Positions 8,426-16,755 of a stretch of 64,000 bases of DNA are shown piece after piece (positions within the stretch are counted from its first letter, which is position 1; each line of letters opens with the position of its first letter). This DNA is from Paractinoplanes durhamensis (lineage in GTDB: Bacteria; Actinomycetota; Actinomycetes; Mycobacteriales; Micromonosporaceae). Below the pieces are notes generated by a model. The model worked only from the letters and a program-made list of their open reading frames with translations. It had not been told where the DNA came from and did no database searches. Where the stretch lies: assembly GCF_016862175.1 (NCBI RefSeq), contig NZ_BOML01000043.1, positions 1 through 64,000 on the forward strand, in the 5' to 3' direction. Both the position numbers and the translations under genes were made by a program.

Positions 8426-10216
8426 ATGCAGTTCTATCTGAACGGCTACCGGCCGGGTGATCCGACCGTCGAGGAGCCGCATCCCTCTGTTGCTGAGCGG
8501 CCGGACGGGCTGCCCGCCGAGGCCGATGTGCTGATCGTCGGGGCCGGGCCGGCCGGTCTCGTCCTGGCCGCGCAGCTCGCCGCGTTCCCGGAGATCTCCA
8601 CCGTGGTCGTCGACCGGCGGGACGGCCCGCTCGCGGTCGGGCAGGCCGACGGGGTCGCGTGCCGGACGGTGGAGATGTTTCAGGCGTTCGGGCTGGCGCA
8701 GCGGCTCATCGACGAGGCGTACCAGGTGAACGAGGTTTGTTTCTGGCAACCCGATCCGGCCGACCCGAGCCGGATCGTGCGGGCCGGCCGGGTCGACGAC
8801 GTCGAAGAGGGCCTGTCCGAGATGCCGCACGTGATCGTCAACCAGGCGCGGATGCTCGACTACCTGCGGGAGCACATGGAACGCTCGGCGGCCCGGTTGC
8901 GCCCGTTCTACGGACTGCGCGCGGAGAGCCTGGAGATCGGCGACGACCGGGTGGCGGTGACCCTGAGGGACGAGAGCGGCGAGGCCACGGAGGTCCGGGC
9001 GCGCTACGTGGTCGGGTGCGACGGGGCGCGCAGTGCGATCCGGTCGGCGATCGGGCGGGAGCTGGCCGGCGACCCGATGAACGTGTCGTGGGGCGTGATG
9101 GATGTGCTGGCGGTGACCGACTTCCCGGACATCCGGCTCAAGGCGGCGATCCAGTCGGCGAACGACGGCAGCATCCTGATCATCCCGCGGGAGGGCGGTT
9201 ACCTGGTCCGGCTGTACATCGAGCTGGCCGACGGCCGTGGTGTCACGCCGGCGACGCTGGTCGAGGCGGCCAACCGGATCCTGCATCCGTACACGATCGA
9301 GGTCAAGGACGTCGGCTGGTGGTCGGTGTACGAGATCGGGCAGCGGCTGTGCGACAAGTTCGACGACGTGCCGGCCGGAGCGGAGGCGACCCGGCTGCCG
9401 CGGGTGTTCATCGCCGGGGACGCCTGCCACACCCACAGTGCCAAGGCCGGGCAGGGCATGAACGTGTCGATGGCGGACGCCTGGAATCTCGGCTGGAAGC
9501 TGGCGGCCGTGCTGCGTGGCACCGCCCGGCCGGAGCTGCTGCACACCTATTCGGCCGAGCGGCAGCGGGTGGCGGCCGAGCTGATCGACTTCGACCGGAA
9601 GTTCGCGGGCATGTTCAGTGCCCGGCCGGCCGGGTCCGGTGCGGAGTTCCAGCGGTATTTCGTCACCCAGGGTCGCTTCACGGCGGGGGTGGCCACGCGT
9701 TACTCGTCGTCGATGATCACGGGTGCGGGGGCGTACCAGGAACTCGCCGTTGGTTTTCCGGTTGGTATGCGGTTTCATTCCGCGCCGGTGGTGCGCCTGG
9801 CCGACGCCAAGCCGGTGCATCTCGGGCACGTGGCTCTCGCCGACGGGGCCTGGCGGCTCTATCTGTTCGCGGACCGGACGCGGGACGGCTTTGCCCGGGT
9901 GTGTGCGTGGCTGGGTGCGAACGCGCCCGGGATCGACATCCGCGCCGTCCTTCAGCAGGGGCATCGCGAGGTGGCGCCGGCGGCGATGCCGGCCGTGCTG
10001 CTGCCGCGGAAGGGCCGGTTCAGCCTGATCGACTACGAGAAGATCTTCTGCCCGGACCCGCGGCGCGGCGACATCTTCGACCTGCGCGGCGTCGACCGGG
10101 ACGCCGGGTGCATGGTGCTGGTGCGCCCCGACCAGTACGTCGCCGAGGTGCTGCCGCTGGACGCGACGGCCGATCTGAGCGCGTTTGTCACCCGCTCGGT
10201 GGGGCGCGCTGTCTGA
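8426..10216 (+). CDS. FAD-dependent aromatic-ring monooxygenase (phenol 2-/3-hydroxybenzoate 4-monooxygenase type)
   Basis: 596 aa. The N-terminal dinucleotide-binding motif VLIVGAGPAGLVLAAQLA (about residues 30-47) and the second FAD motif GDACHTHSAKAGQGMN (about 331-346) identify a class A flavoprotein hydroxylase. The C-terminal 170 residues fit the thioredoxin-like domain of the PheA/MobA branch. Such enzymes hydroxylate phenols or hydroxybenzoates ortho to an existing hydroxyl using NAD(P)H and O2. The substrate cannot be read from sequence, and no ring-cleavage gene is nearby, so it may act alone in detoxification or feed a distant pathway. No strong ribosome binding site is seen before ATG 8426. 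Confidence 0.88.
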   Translation: MQFYLNGYRPGDPTVEEPHPSVAERPDGLPAEADVLIVGAGPAGLVLAAQLAAFPEISTVVVDRRDGPLAVGQADGVACRTVEMFQAFGLAQRLIDEAYQVNEVCFWQPDPADPSRIVRAGRVDDVEEGLSEMPHVIVNQARMLDYLREHMERSAARLRPFYGLRAESLEIGDDRVAVTLRDESGEATEVRARYVVGCDGARSAIRSAIGRELAGDPMNVSWGVMDVLAVTDFPDIRLKAAIQSANDGSILIIPREGGYLVRLYIELADGRGVTPATLVEAANRILHPYTIEVKDVGWWSVYEIGQRLCDKFDDVPAGAEATRLPRVFIAGDACHTHSAKAGQGMNVSMADAWNLGWKLAAVLRGTARPELLHTYSAERQRVAAELIDFDRKFAGMFSARPAGSGAEFQRYFVTQGRFTAGVATRYSSSMITGAGAYQELAVGFPVGMRFHSAPVVRLADAKPVHLGHVALADGAWRLYLFADRTRDGFARVCAWLGANAPGIDIRAVLQQGHREVAPAAMPAVLLPRKGRFSLIDYEKIFCPDPRRGDIFDLRGVDRDAGCMVLVRPDQYVAEVLPLDATADLSAFVTRSVGRAV

Positions 10217-10261
10217 ATGGGGACTGGTCCCTCGTACCCGGCAATGATCACTGAGAGTATC

Positions 10262-10289
10262 GGCGCACTGACCAACTTGGGAGTGCGCC
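10262..10289 (+). promoter_or_regulatory. Hairpin abutting the start codon of the M4 protease
   Basis: GGCGCACT (10262-10269) and AGTGCGCC (10282-10289) pair perfectly across a 12-nt loop, and the ATG follows directly at 10290. The ribosome binding site GGGAG (10279-10283) lies at the loop/stem border, so folding could limit translation of the protease. Confidence 0.4.
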
Positions 10290-11384
10290 ATGACTTATCG
10301 GATCAACTGCATCACTCCGCCCTACCTCCTGAACCGGCTCCTCGACAGCGATAACGACGTTGTTCGCGAGGCCGCCCTCAACACCCTGCTCACCACCGCG
10401 CATTTACGCGGCCAGCGGGAGGTGCGCGGGCTGATCGCCGGGGCGCTCGGCGCGGCCGCCAGCGGCCGGCGCAGCGTCTTCGACTGCGAGCACGGGACCT
10501 TCCTGCCGCGCGCCGAGCTGGTCCGCTCGGAGGATGACGCGCCGGTGAAGGACGCGTCGGTCAACCAGGCCTTCGACGGCCTCGGCGCGACCCGGGACTT
10601 CTACCGGGAGGTGTTCCAGCGCGACTCGATCGACGGCCGCGGCCTGCGCCTGCTGGGCTACGTGCACCGGGGGCGGCGCTACAACAACGCGTTCTGGGAC
10701 GGCCAGGAGATGGTCTTCGGCGACGGGGACGGCGAGGTCTTCGGCGACTTCACCGGGTCGCTCGACGTGATCGCGCACGAGCTGGGGCACGGCGTCACCG
10801 AGCACACCGCCAACCTCGAGTACCGGAACCAGTCGGGCGCGCTCAACGAGTCGCTGTCCGACGTCGTCGGCTCGATGGTCAAGCAGTGGAGCCGCAAGCA
10901 GTCGGCGGAGGAGGCGGACTGGCTGATCGGCGCCGAGATCTTCACCCCGGGGGTGGAGGCCGACGCGCTGCGGTCGATGAAGGCGCCGGGTACGGCGTAC
11001 GACAACGAGATGTTCGGCAAGGACCCGCAGCCCGCGCACATGGACCACTACGCCGACCTGCCGGACACCGACGAGGGTGACAACGGCGGGGTGCACATCA
11101 ACTCGGGCATCCCGAACAAGGCGTTCTACCTGGTGGCGACGGGTATCGGCGGCTTCTCGTGGGAGGCGCCGGGGCACATCTGGTACGAGTCGCTGCGCGC
11201 GTCGACCTCGACCACCGACTTCCAGGGCTTCGCCGACACGACGTTCCGCAAGGCCGACGAGTTGTACGGCGCCGGCAGCGCCGAACAGCAGGCGGTGCGG
11301 TCCGCGTGGGATGCGGTGGGCGTCCGGGTCACCACCACGCCGACGCTGGCGCGAGGATTAGGTCGAACGGCCAGTCCAAAGTGA
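10290..11384 (+). CDS. Protealysin-like M4 family zinc metalloprotease
   Basis: 364 aa with no signal peptide. The zinc site HELGH is at about residues 164-168, with the third ligand in NESLSD about 20 residues later, as in thermolysins. The N-terminal 50 residues match the short propeptide of protealysins, including the TPPYLL motif, and there is no long FTP propeptide. Protealysins are self-processing and often cytoplasmic or released by unknown means. The usual small inhibitor gene (emfourin) is not adjacent. GGGAG precedes the start inside a hairpin. Confidence 0.92.
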   Translation: MTYRINCITPPYLLNRLLDSDNDVVREAALNTLLTTAHLRGQREVRGLIAGALGAAASGRRSVFDCEHGTFLPRAELVRSEDDAPVKDASVNQAFDGLGATRDFYREVFQRDSIDGRGLRLLGYVHRGRRYNNAFWDGQEMVFGDGDGEVFGDFTGSLDVIAHELGHGVTEHTANLEYRNQSGALNESLSDVVGSMVKQWSRKQSAEEADWLIGAEIFTPGVEADALRSMKAPGTAYDNEMFGKDPQPAHMDHYADLPDTDEGDNGGVHINSGIPNKAFYLVATGIGGFSWEAPGHIWYESLRASTSTTDFQGFADTTFRKADELYGAGSAEQQAVRSAWDAVGVRVTTTPTLARGLGRTASPK

Positions 11385-11489
11385 ACAAACGGGTAACAGA
11401 ATAGTTGACCTTCATCCGTTGCCGTCGACGGCTCGTACGGAGGGGGGTGGGTAGGGGCCCACACACACCTTCCTCAGGGGGATAACTCC

Positions 11490-12098
11490 ATGCTCAACAC
11501 ACGTCGCTCACGTGTCCGCGTTCTCGGTGGGGCCGCCATGGCCGCCGTCGTGGCGGGGATCGGTGCCGTCAGCTACAACGCGTCGGCGGCCGAGGTTGCC
11601 GCCCCGGCCGCGGTCGGGGCGGACGCCCGGGCCGTTTCCATCCCGCTCATCGCGGACGCGATCAAGCCGCCGGCCAAGTCGAAGCCGATCGGCGCGTTCT
11701 TCGTCACGAAGGGCACCCAGAACTACACGTGCGTCGTCGCCGACGGTGCCACCACCGGCGCGTTCACCGGCAAGTCGACGCCGGAGGCGCAGCTTCTCGG
11801 CACCGGCGGCCGCATCCACCACTTCGGCGGCCCGAGCTGGCAGTCGCTGCGGGACAACTCGCTGATCACGGCCGGTTCGCCGGTGCCGTCGCCGCGTACC
11901 GGCACGATCCCGGAGCTGCTGCTGACCGTCACCAGCCACACCGGCGCCGGCCTGCTCGCCAAGGCCGACTACATCAACCGCCTGCTCACCTCGGGCGGCG
12001 TCGCGCCGACCGGCTCGTGCACCGCGGGCCAGGTCGTCAAGGTGCCCTACGGCGCCGTCTACGTCTTCTGGGACGACCCGGCCACCGCGCCGGTCTGA
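11490..12098 (+). CDS. Secreted DUF3455 domain protein
   Basis: 202 aa. A twin-Arg-containing basic start (TRRSRVRV) and a hydrophobic segment ending ASAAEV form a signal peptide, with cleavage near residue 34. The mature part follows the DUF3455 pattern: GTQNYTCVV, PEAQLLG, HHFGGPSWQSL, IPELLLTVTSH, GGVAPTGSC and VPYGAVYVFW. The function of the family is unknown. Two Cys (TCVV and GSC) could form a disulfide. AGGGGGAT precedes the ATG. Confidence 0.85.
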   Translation: MLNTRRSRVRVLGGAAMAAVVAGIGAVSYNASAAEVAAPAAVGADARAVSIPLIADAIKPPAKSKPIGAFFVTKGTQNYTCVVADGATTGAFTGKSTPEAQLLGTGGRIHHFGGPSWQSLRDNSLITAGSPVPSPRTGTIPELLLTVTSHTGAGLLAKADYINRLLTSGGVAPTGSCTAGQVVKVPYGAVYVFWDDPATAPV

Positions 12099-12106
12099 TC
12101 CTCGGC

Positions 12107-12139
12107 GCGCTGCCGTGCGCCATCAGCGCACGGCAGCGC
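12107..12139. terminator. Bidirectional terminator hairpin
   Basis: A perfect 14-bp stem GCGCTGCCGTGCGC / GCGCACGGCAGCGC with a 5-nt loop lies between the convergent DUF3455 and hydrolase genes. The hydrolase stop codon begins in the loop. There is no U-tract, as is usual in actinomycetes. Confidence 0.75.
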
Positions 12140-12968
12140 CGCGGGGGGCGATCCGGTCGAGGGCAGCCTCGGCCAGGGCGATCGGCGCCTGATCCGGGAT
12201 CCAATGGGTCACGCCGGCGAGCTCGACGAACCGATAATCCGCCTTCACCCAGTCGGCGCAGGCTTCTGCCGCGGTGCGGCCCATCGCCAGGTCACCGTCG
12301 CTCCAGACGTACGTCGTGGGCACCGCGACCGGGCCTACGCCCAGGTAGTCGGGTTCGGCCATCGCCGCGTACCACCGAAGCGCCGCAAGCAACGCACCCG
12401 GCTCGCGCATCGGCGCCACGTAGCGTTCGATGCCCTCCGGGCCGAGCCCGGACCCGGAGAACATGCGGCGCAGCCGCCGTTGGTCGTCGGCGAGAAGAAT
12501 CCCGGCCGCCCGCTCGGTCTCCCGGAACAACTCGGCGTACGAGAACCGGTCCTGCTGGTCGGCGTCGTCGGTGAGGGCCTGCCACAGCGCCGCCGGATGC
12601 GGGACCGAGACGGCGGTCAGCGTGCGCACCCGCTCGGGGTGCCGGACGGCCAGCTGCCAGGCGACCAGCGAACCCCAGTCGTGGCCGATGACGTGCACCT
12701 CGGCCAGGCCCAGCTCGTCGAGCACCGCGGCGGCGTCGTCGGCGGCCTCGACCGTCCGGTACGCCTCGACCGCGTCCGGCCGCGCACCCGGTGAATAACC
12801 CCGCTGGTCGATCGCGATCGTCTGAAGCCCGGCCGTCCACAGGGCGGGCTGCACCGCGGCCCACTGCCGGCTGTTCTGCGGGAAACCGTGCAGGAGCAGA
12901 ACCGTGCCACCGCCGGCCGGCCCGCCGCGGAAAACGTCGAAGGTGAGGCCTCGTGCCCGGACTCGCAT
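12123..12968 (-). CDS. Alpha/beta hydrolase, epoxide hydrolase-like
   Basis: 281 aa. The oxyanion motif HGFPQ is at about 27-31 and the nucleophile elbow is GHDWGS, with Asp instead of Ser, as in epoxide hydrolases and haloalkane dehalogenases. The acid Asp is in WSDGD and the catalytic His in THWIP. Cytoplasmic. AGGAGCG lies 5 nt before ATG 12968. Epoxide hydrolase is the better guess because of HGFP and the cap spacing; the substrate is unknown. Confidence 0.87.
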   Translation of the reverse strand: MRVRARGLTFDVFRGGPAGGGTVLLLHGFPQNSRQWAAVQPALWTAGLQTIAIDQRGYSPGARPDAVEAYRTVEAADDAAAVLDELGLAEVHVIGHDWGSLVAWQLAVRHPERVRTLTAVSVPHPAALWQALTDDADQQDRFSYAELFRETERAAGILLADDQRRLRRMFSGSGLGPEGIERYVAPMREPGALLAALRWYAAMAEPDYLGVGPVAVPTTYVWSDGDLAMGRTAAEACADWVKADYRFVELAGVTHWIPDQAPIALAEAALDRIAPRGAAVR

Positions 12969-13100
12969 CGTCGCGCTCCTGACAGTTACAGAGTGGACAC
13001 TCCCGGTTTCGTGCCGACCCCCGCGCCGACGGCCCTGACCCTACTCCCGCCGTCGATAGCGTCCCCCTCACAGCAACTACACGGGGGAAGGAACCACCCA

Positions 13101-14045
13101 ATGTTCAAGTCCGTCATCCTGGCCGCAACCCTGGTGGGCGTCGCCGCGGCGCCGCTCGTCGCCTCGCCCGCCCTGGCCGGCAACTCCACCACCGGCAACC
13201 TCGCCGGCGCCGTCCGGGACACCCGCGGTGCGGTCGTGGCCGACGCCGACATCACCATCCTCGTTCCGAACTCGCCCAACATCGCGGCGCAGACCCACAC
13301 CGACGCCGCCGGCAAGTTCCGGGTCACCGGTCTGGACGCGGGCGGCTACGACATCCAGATCGACCGGGACGGCTGGTCCGAGTGGGCGCCGGGCCGCGTC
13401 GACGCTCCGGTCGAGTACGCCGTCCGGGCCGGCCGCACCACCAAGGCCGACAGCGTCGTCTACGCCGCCGGCAAGGTCACCGGGAAGGTCACCACCGCGA
13501 CCGGTTCGCCGGCCGCCGGGGTGGTCGTCAACGCCGAGGACGACGAGCACGCCCGGAGCTTCGACGGCGTCACCGCCGCCGACGGGACGTACTCGCTGCG
13601 GGTCGCCCCGAACGAGACGTACGTGCTGCGTTTCACCGACGGCCGGCTCCATCAGTTCGCCCCGCACACCACCGACCGGGACGCGGCCACCCGCTACACC
13701 GTGCGCTCCGGCCGGACCGTGCACGTCGACGACCAGCTCCTCGAGTCGGCGACGCTGACCGGCACGCTCACCGACGCGACCGGTGCGCCGGCCGCCGGGG
13801 TCCGGGTCAGCTACGTCAACATGAACGCCAACGAGTACTCGGCGACCACCGACGCCAACGGCAACTACACCATCGACAAGCTGCCCGCCGGTGACTTCAA
13901 GGTCTACTTCCGGACCGTGGACGGCCAGATCCAGTGGGCGTACCAGAAGCTCAGCTACGACGAGGCCGAGACCTTCACGGCCGCGCTCGGCGGCACCACC
14001 ACGGTCAACGACCAGCTGCTGCCGGTTCCGGCCGCGGTGAGCTAG
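13101..14045 (+). CDS. Secreted protein with three carboxypeptidase-regulatory-like (Ig-fold) repeats
   Basis: 314 aa from ATG 13101, with GGGGGAAGGA upstream. The signal peptide ends at SPALAG (about residue 26). Three repeats each start with a GxVxDxxGxxVAxA-type strand and end with a Thr-rich AGRTT/SGRTV/GGTTT motif; the conserved DAAGKFRVTGL, AADGTYSLRVAP and DANGNYTIDKLPAG turns identify the CarboxypepD_reg/SdrB-like fold. No enzyme domain is present, so a structural or adhesive role is likely. A strong terminator follows 15 bp after the stop. Confidence 0.82.
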   Translation: MFKSVILAATLVGVAAAPLVASPALAGNSTTGNLAGAVRDTRGAVVADADITILVPNSPNIAAQTHTDAAGKFRVTGLDAGGYDIQIDRDGWSEWAPGRVDAPVEYAVRAGRTTKADSVVYAAGKVTGKVTTATGSPAAGVVVNAEDDEHARSFDGVTAADGTYSLRVAPNETYVLRFTDGRLHQFAPHTTDRDAATRYTVRSGRTVHVDDQLLESATLTGTLTDATGAPAAGVRVSYVNMNANEYSATTDANGNYTIDKLPAGDFKVYFRTVDGQIQWAYQKLSYDEAETFTAALGGTTTVNDQLLPVPAAVS

Positions 14046-14060
14046 GTTCCCTGCGCATCG

Positions 14061-14091
14061 CCGCCCCGGACCGCGATCTGGTCCGGGGCGG
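14061..14091 (+). terminator. Terminator hairpin after the Ig-repeat protein
   Basis: A perfect 12-bp stem CCGCCCCGGACC / GGTCCGGGGCGG with a 7-nt loop, followed by TTT. Confidence 0.85.
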
Positions 14092-14181
14092 TTTCCGTTA
14101 TCCGCTCGTTATGAACCAAAGGCCCTTCAGGCGCATCGCATTGAAGGACAGCACATCCGAACTTCACCAGGGACATAAAAA

Positions 14182-14670
14182 ATGCGCACCTTCGCCGTTG
14201 CCGCCGCCGTCTTTCTCGCCGCCGCCTCGCTCGCCGCCTGCGACTCCTCCGTCGACACCGTGGACGGCCAGGCCGCGCCGGTGACCGCTACGACCACCGC
14301 CGCCGCCACGACCGCGGCCACGACCGCCGCCGCCACCACGACCACGCCGGCCACCGCCACGTCGAGCTCGGCCAAGCCGCCGGCCGCCAAGAGCCCCTGC
14401 CCGGTCACCGCCGCGGTGCTCGACAAGGCGCTGAAGAACGACGCGGCGTGGACGGACCGGGTGCCGAGCGACACCCACCTGACCGAGGTGACCTGCACCG
14501 GTGGCTGGGCGACCGGAATGTCCATCGTCAAGGACGTCGACCCGGCCGGGATCCTCTTCAAGTACAACACCGCCACCGGCGCCTGGAAGCCGGTCAACAT
14601 GGGCAGCGGCGGCTACTGCGACGGCTTCACCTCGGTGGCCGTGGCGACGAAGCTCGGCAACGGCTGCTGA
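14182..14670 (+). CDS. Lipoprotein with Thr/Ala linker
   Basis: 162 aa. The lipobox LAAC puts the lipidated Cys at residue 20. A 45-residue Thr/Ala-rich linker then tethers a small domain of about 95 residues with four Cys (SPCPV, VTCTGG, GYCDGF, GNGC), which probably form two disulfides. No family was recognised. It may be a membrane-tethered sensor or binding protein. Confidence 0.75.
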   Translation: MRTFAVAAAVFLAAASLAACDSSVDTVDGQAAPVTATTTAAATTAATTAAATTTTPATATSSSAKPPAAKSPCPVTAAVLDKALKNDAAWTDRVPSDTHLTEVTCTGGWATGMSIVKDVDPAGILFKYNTATGAWKPVNMGSGGYCDGFTSVAVATKLGNGC

Positions 14671-14693
14671 GCCGGTCCGGGGTAACGGGGGGG

Positions 14694-14721
14694 CGGGCGC
14701 CGGCCATCTGGCCGGCGCCCG
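14694..14721. terminator. Bidirectional terminator between two lipoprotein genes
   Basis: CGGGCGCCGGCC (14694-14705) pairs with GGCCGGCGCCCG (14710-14721) across a 4-nt loop; GTTGTTAT follows on the plus strand. Confidence 0.8.
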
Positions 14722-14724
14722 TTG

Positions 14725-15288
14725 TTATGTGGTGGCCGACTGCACGAGGCCGACGATTTCCTTGGTGAGCGGCGGTGGGGTCCCCGCGCTGGGACACGTG
14801 TCATACCGGACCATCTGATAATTGACGATCAACAGATAGATGTACGTGTCGTTGCAGCGGCCGGTGGTCTCCTTGCGATCCGACTCGGTCTTGATCCGCG
14901 GGTCGGACGCCAGGCCGGTGAGCTTGCCCAGGTCGCCGATGTCGAGCTTGCCGCTGTCCTTGGCGCCCTTGGAGGTGTCCTTCTCCCAGGTGCCGTCGGC
15001 CTTGACGGTGATGGTCTCGGTGATGCCCGCGATGCCGCCGGTGCGCACCAGCTGAAGACCGTTGAAGCCGCTGCCGGCCGGGTCGGAGGACCCCGGGGCG
15101 GCCGATGGCGACGGCGGGGTGGGGCCCGACGGCCCGACGGGGGACGGCGCGTCGGGCGACGAGGGTGCGGCCGCCGACGAGGCGGCCGGGGCCGAACCGG
15201 GCGTCGCGGACGGCTTGTCCTGCGTGCAGCCGGCCAGCGTCACCAGCAGCAGGACGGCGCCCCAGCGCCGGAACTGATCGATCATCAT
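14725..15288 (-). CDS. Lipoprotein with Pro/Ser/Ala linker
   Basis: 187 aa. The lipobox LAGC gives lipidation at Cys21. A Pro/Ser/Ala linker (about 25-70) leads to a compact domain of about 115 residues with two Cys (GRCND and DTCPS). The pattern of GITETITVKADGTW resembles small secreted domains that measure or bind, but no family is assigned. Two consecutive ATG codons begin the frame. GGGGGAG ends directly at the first, so the second (15285) is the better placed start. It converges on another lipoprotein gene. Confidence 0.72.
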   Translation of the reverse strand: MMIDQFRRWGAVLLLVTLAGCTQDKPSATPGSAPAASSAAAPSSPDAPSPVGPSGPTPPSPSAAPGSSDPAGSGFNGLQLVRTGGIAGITETITVKADGTWEKDTSKGAKDSGKLDIGDLGKLTGLASDPRIKTESDRKETTGRCNDTYIYLLIVNYQMVRYDTCPSAGTPPPLTKEIVGLVQSATT

Positions 15289-15350
15289 CTCCCCCGTCGG
15301 ATTGACGGCCGAACATATTCGGCGGGGATCGATGCTGTCAATGCACCGCC

Positions 15351-16049
15351 TCAGGCGATACCGCCGTCCGGCACCCCGTTCAGCTCCTGCAGCTGCTGGT
15401 TGACGTGGTTGTTCAGCGCCGTGTGGTAACTCTGCGCGAGCTGGCCCAGCCGCTCGATCTCCTCGAGCATCGCGGTCCGCTTCACGCCGATGCTGCTGAT
15501 CGCCTCGGAGTGGTTGCGCCGCGCGTCGCTCTCGATCGTCGCCGCGTTCAGCTGCGCCTCGCTGGTGACCTGCTCGGCCTTGCCGCGGGCGGAACCGATG
15601 ATCTGGTCCGACTCGGCCTGTGCGTCGCGCATGTGGTCGTCGGCGGTGCGCTGCGCCATCATCAGCACCCGTGCGTTGCGGTCGTCGTCGACCGGGGCCA
15701 CCGGGACGAGCGCCGAGTTGCGGCTGCGCTCCAGCTCCGACTGCACGTTGCGGGCATTCTGCTCGGCGCGGGCGCGGGCCTCCTGCAGCCGGTCGAGCTG
15801 GTTGACCAGGTCGTTGAGCTCGGCGTTGAGCTGCATGTTCGTCTGCGTGGAGCTGGGGCCGCCGCCGAGGCCGCCGCCACCGCCGCGCTGCAGCGTGTCC
15901 TGCAGGACGTTGTTCTCCTCGAGCAGACGGATCAGCTCCTGCTCGACCTCGTCGAGAAAGGCGTCCACCTCTTCCTCGTCATATCCACGCTTGCCCATGG
16001 GCGGCTTTTTGAAGGCCATGTTGTGGATGTCTGCTGGCGTGAGCGGCAT
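15351..16049 (-). CDS. DivIVA/Wag31-like coiled-coil protein
   Basis: 232 aa. The first 45 residues (MPLTPADIHNMAFKKPPMGKR, then DEEEVDAFLDEVEQEL) are the DivIVA lipid-binding domain. A Gly-rich break (about 56-66) and a long coiled coil (about 75-215) follow. DivIVA proteins mark curved membrane at poles and septa and organise growth. This gene is not in a division cluster and is short, so it is probably a paralogue of the main Wag31. GAGGA precedes the start. Confidence 0.88.
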   Translation of the reverse strand: MPLTPADIHNMAFKKPPMGKRGYDEEEVDAFLDEVEQELIRLLEENNVLQDTLQRGGGGGLGGGPSSTQTNMQLNAELNDLVNQLDRLQEARARAEQNARNVQSELERSRNSALVPVAPVDDDRNARVLMMAQRTADDHMRDAQAESDQIIGSARGKAEQVTSEAQLNAATIESDARRNHSEAISSIGVKRTAMLEEIERLGQLAQSYHTALNNHVNQQLQELNGVPDGGIA

Positions 16050-16134
16050 CGTGGTCCTCGGTTCGGCGGTCGGCGTACAGGCTGCGGCCCGAAATATTAC
16101 GCAACGCTGCTGAGAGCCGGGGACGTGGGCGTGA

Positions 16135-16755
16135 TCACTTCGCGTGCGAATCGGGCGAAATCGGTTGCAGAGCGGCCGCCAATTGCGTCGACCAGGCGCG
16201 AACCACCCGGGCGCGTCGCCGCGAGTCGTCGGTCAGAACGTCGGCCAAGGCGAGGCCACGGGCCATGTCGAGGGTCGCCTGGAGGAGAGCGCGGACCTCC
16301 GGGTCGGTGTCATCGACACCGAGTAACCGAACTGCCCGCAGGTGCACGCCGCGCGCAAAACGGCGTTCCAGCGGGACCACCGCGGCCCGCAACTCGGGGT
16401 CGGCGGCGGCGACCGTCCAGACCTGCAGGGCCGCCCGGAACAGCTCGCCGCCGATCGTGTCGACCAGGCCGGCGACGACCCGGTGCACCCGTGCGGTGCC
16501 GGCGCCGGTCGGCTCGGGCAGCGCGTCGAGCAGCGCCGCCCGCTCCTCGAACATGAACTCCAGCGCCCCCAGGATCAGCGCCTCCCGGGTCCGGTAGTGG
16601 TGCTGCACGGCGCCCCGGCTGAGCCCGGCCTCGGCCGCGATGAAACCGACCGTGGACGTCTCCCAGCCGTGCGTGGCCAGGCAGCGGATGGTGGTCTCCA
16701 GCAGGCGCTGCCGGGTGGCGCGGCTGCGGTCCTGCTTCGGCCGGACGTCAGTCAT
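16135..16755 (-). CDS. TetR-family regulator of the carboxylase operon
   Basis: 206 aa with a TetR helix-turn-helix at about residues 28-50 (TVGFIAAEAGLSRGAVQHHY). Its ATG overlaps the last 8 nt of the biotin carboxylase gene, so it is the last gene of that operon and is probably autoregulated. The likely operator is the long palindrome at 22663-22697, in the divergent region from which the operon starts. An acyl-CoA or free acid of the pathway is the likely ligand, by analogy with AtuR and LiuR-type control. Confidence 0.85.
   Translation of the reverse strand: MTDVRPKQDRSRATRQRLLETTIRCLATHGWETSTVGFIAAEAGLSRGAVQHHYRTREALILGALEFMFEERAALLDALPEPTGAGTARVHRVVAGLVDTIGGELFRAALQVWTVAAADPELRAAVVPLERRFARGVHLRAVRLLGVDDTDPEVRALLQATLDMARGLALADVLTDDSRRRARVVRAWSTQLAAALQPISPDSHAK

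Noticed and set aside
5669..10291. 1540-codon open frame on the minus strand
   Set aside because: It runs antisense through the transglutaminase-like and monooxygenase genes, is full of Arg/Pro/His low-complexity sequence, and has no recognisable motif. It is a shadow of GC-rich codon bias.
12123..12968. Haloalkane dehalogenase
   Set aside because: The Asp nucleophile fits, but the HGFPQ oxyanion motif and cap region look closer to epoxide hydrolases. The halide-binding Trp pair could not be verified.
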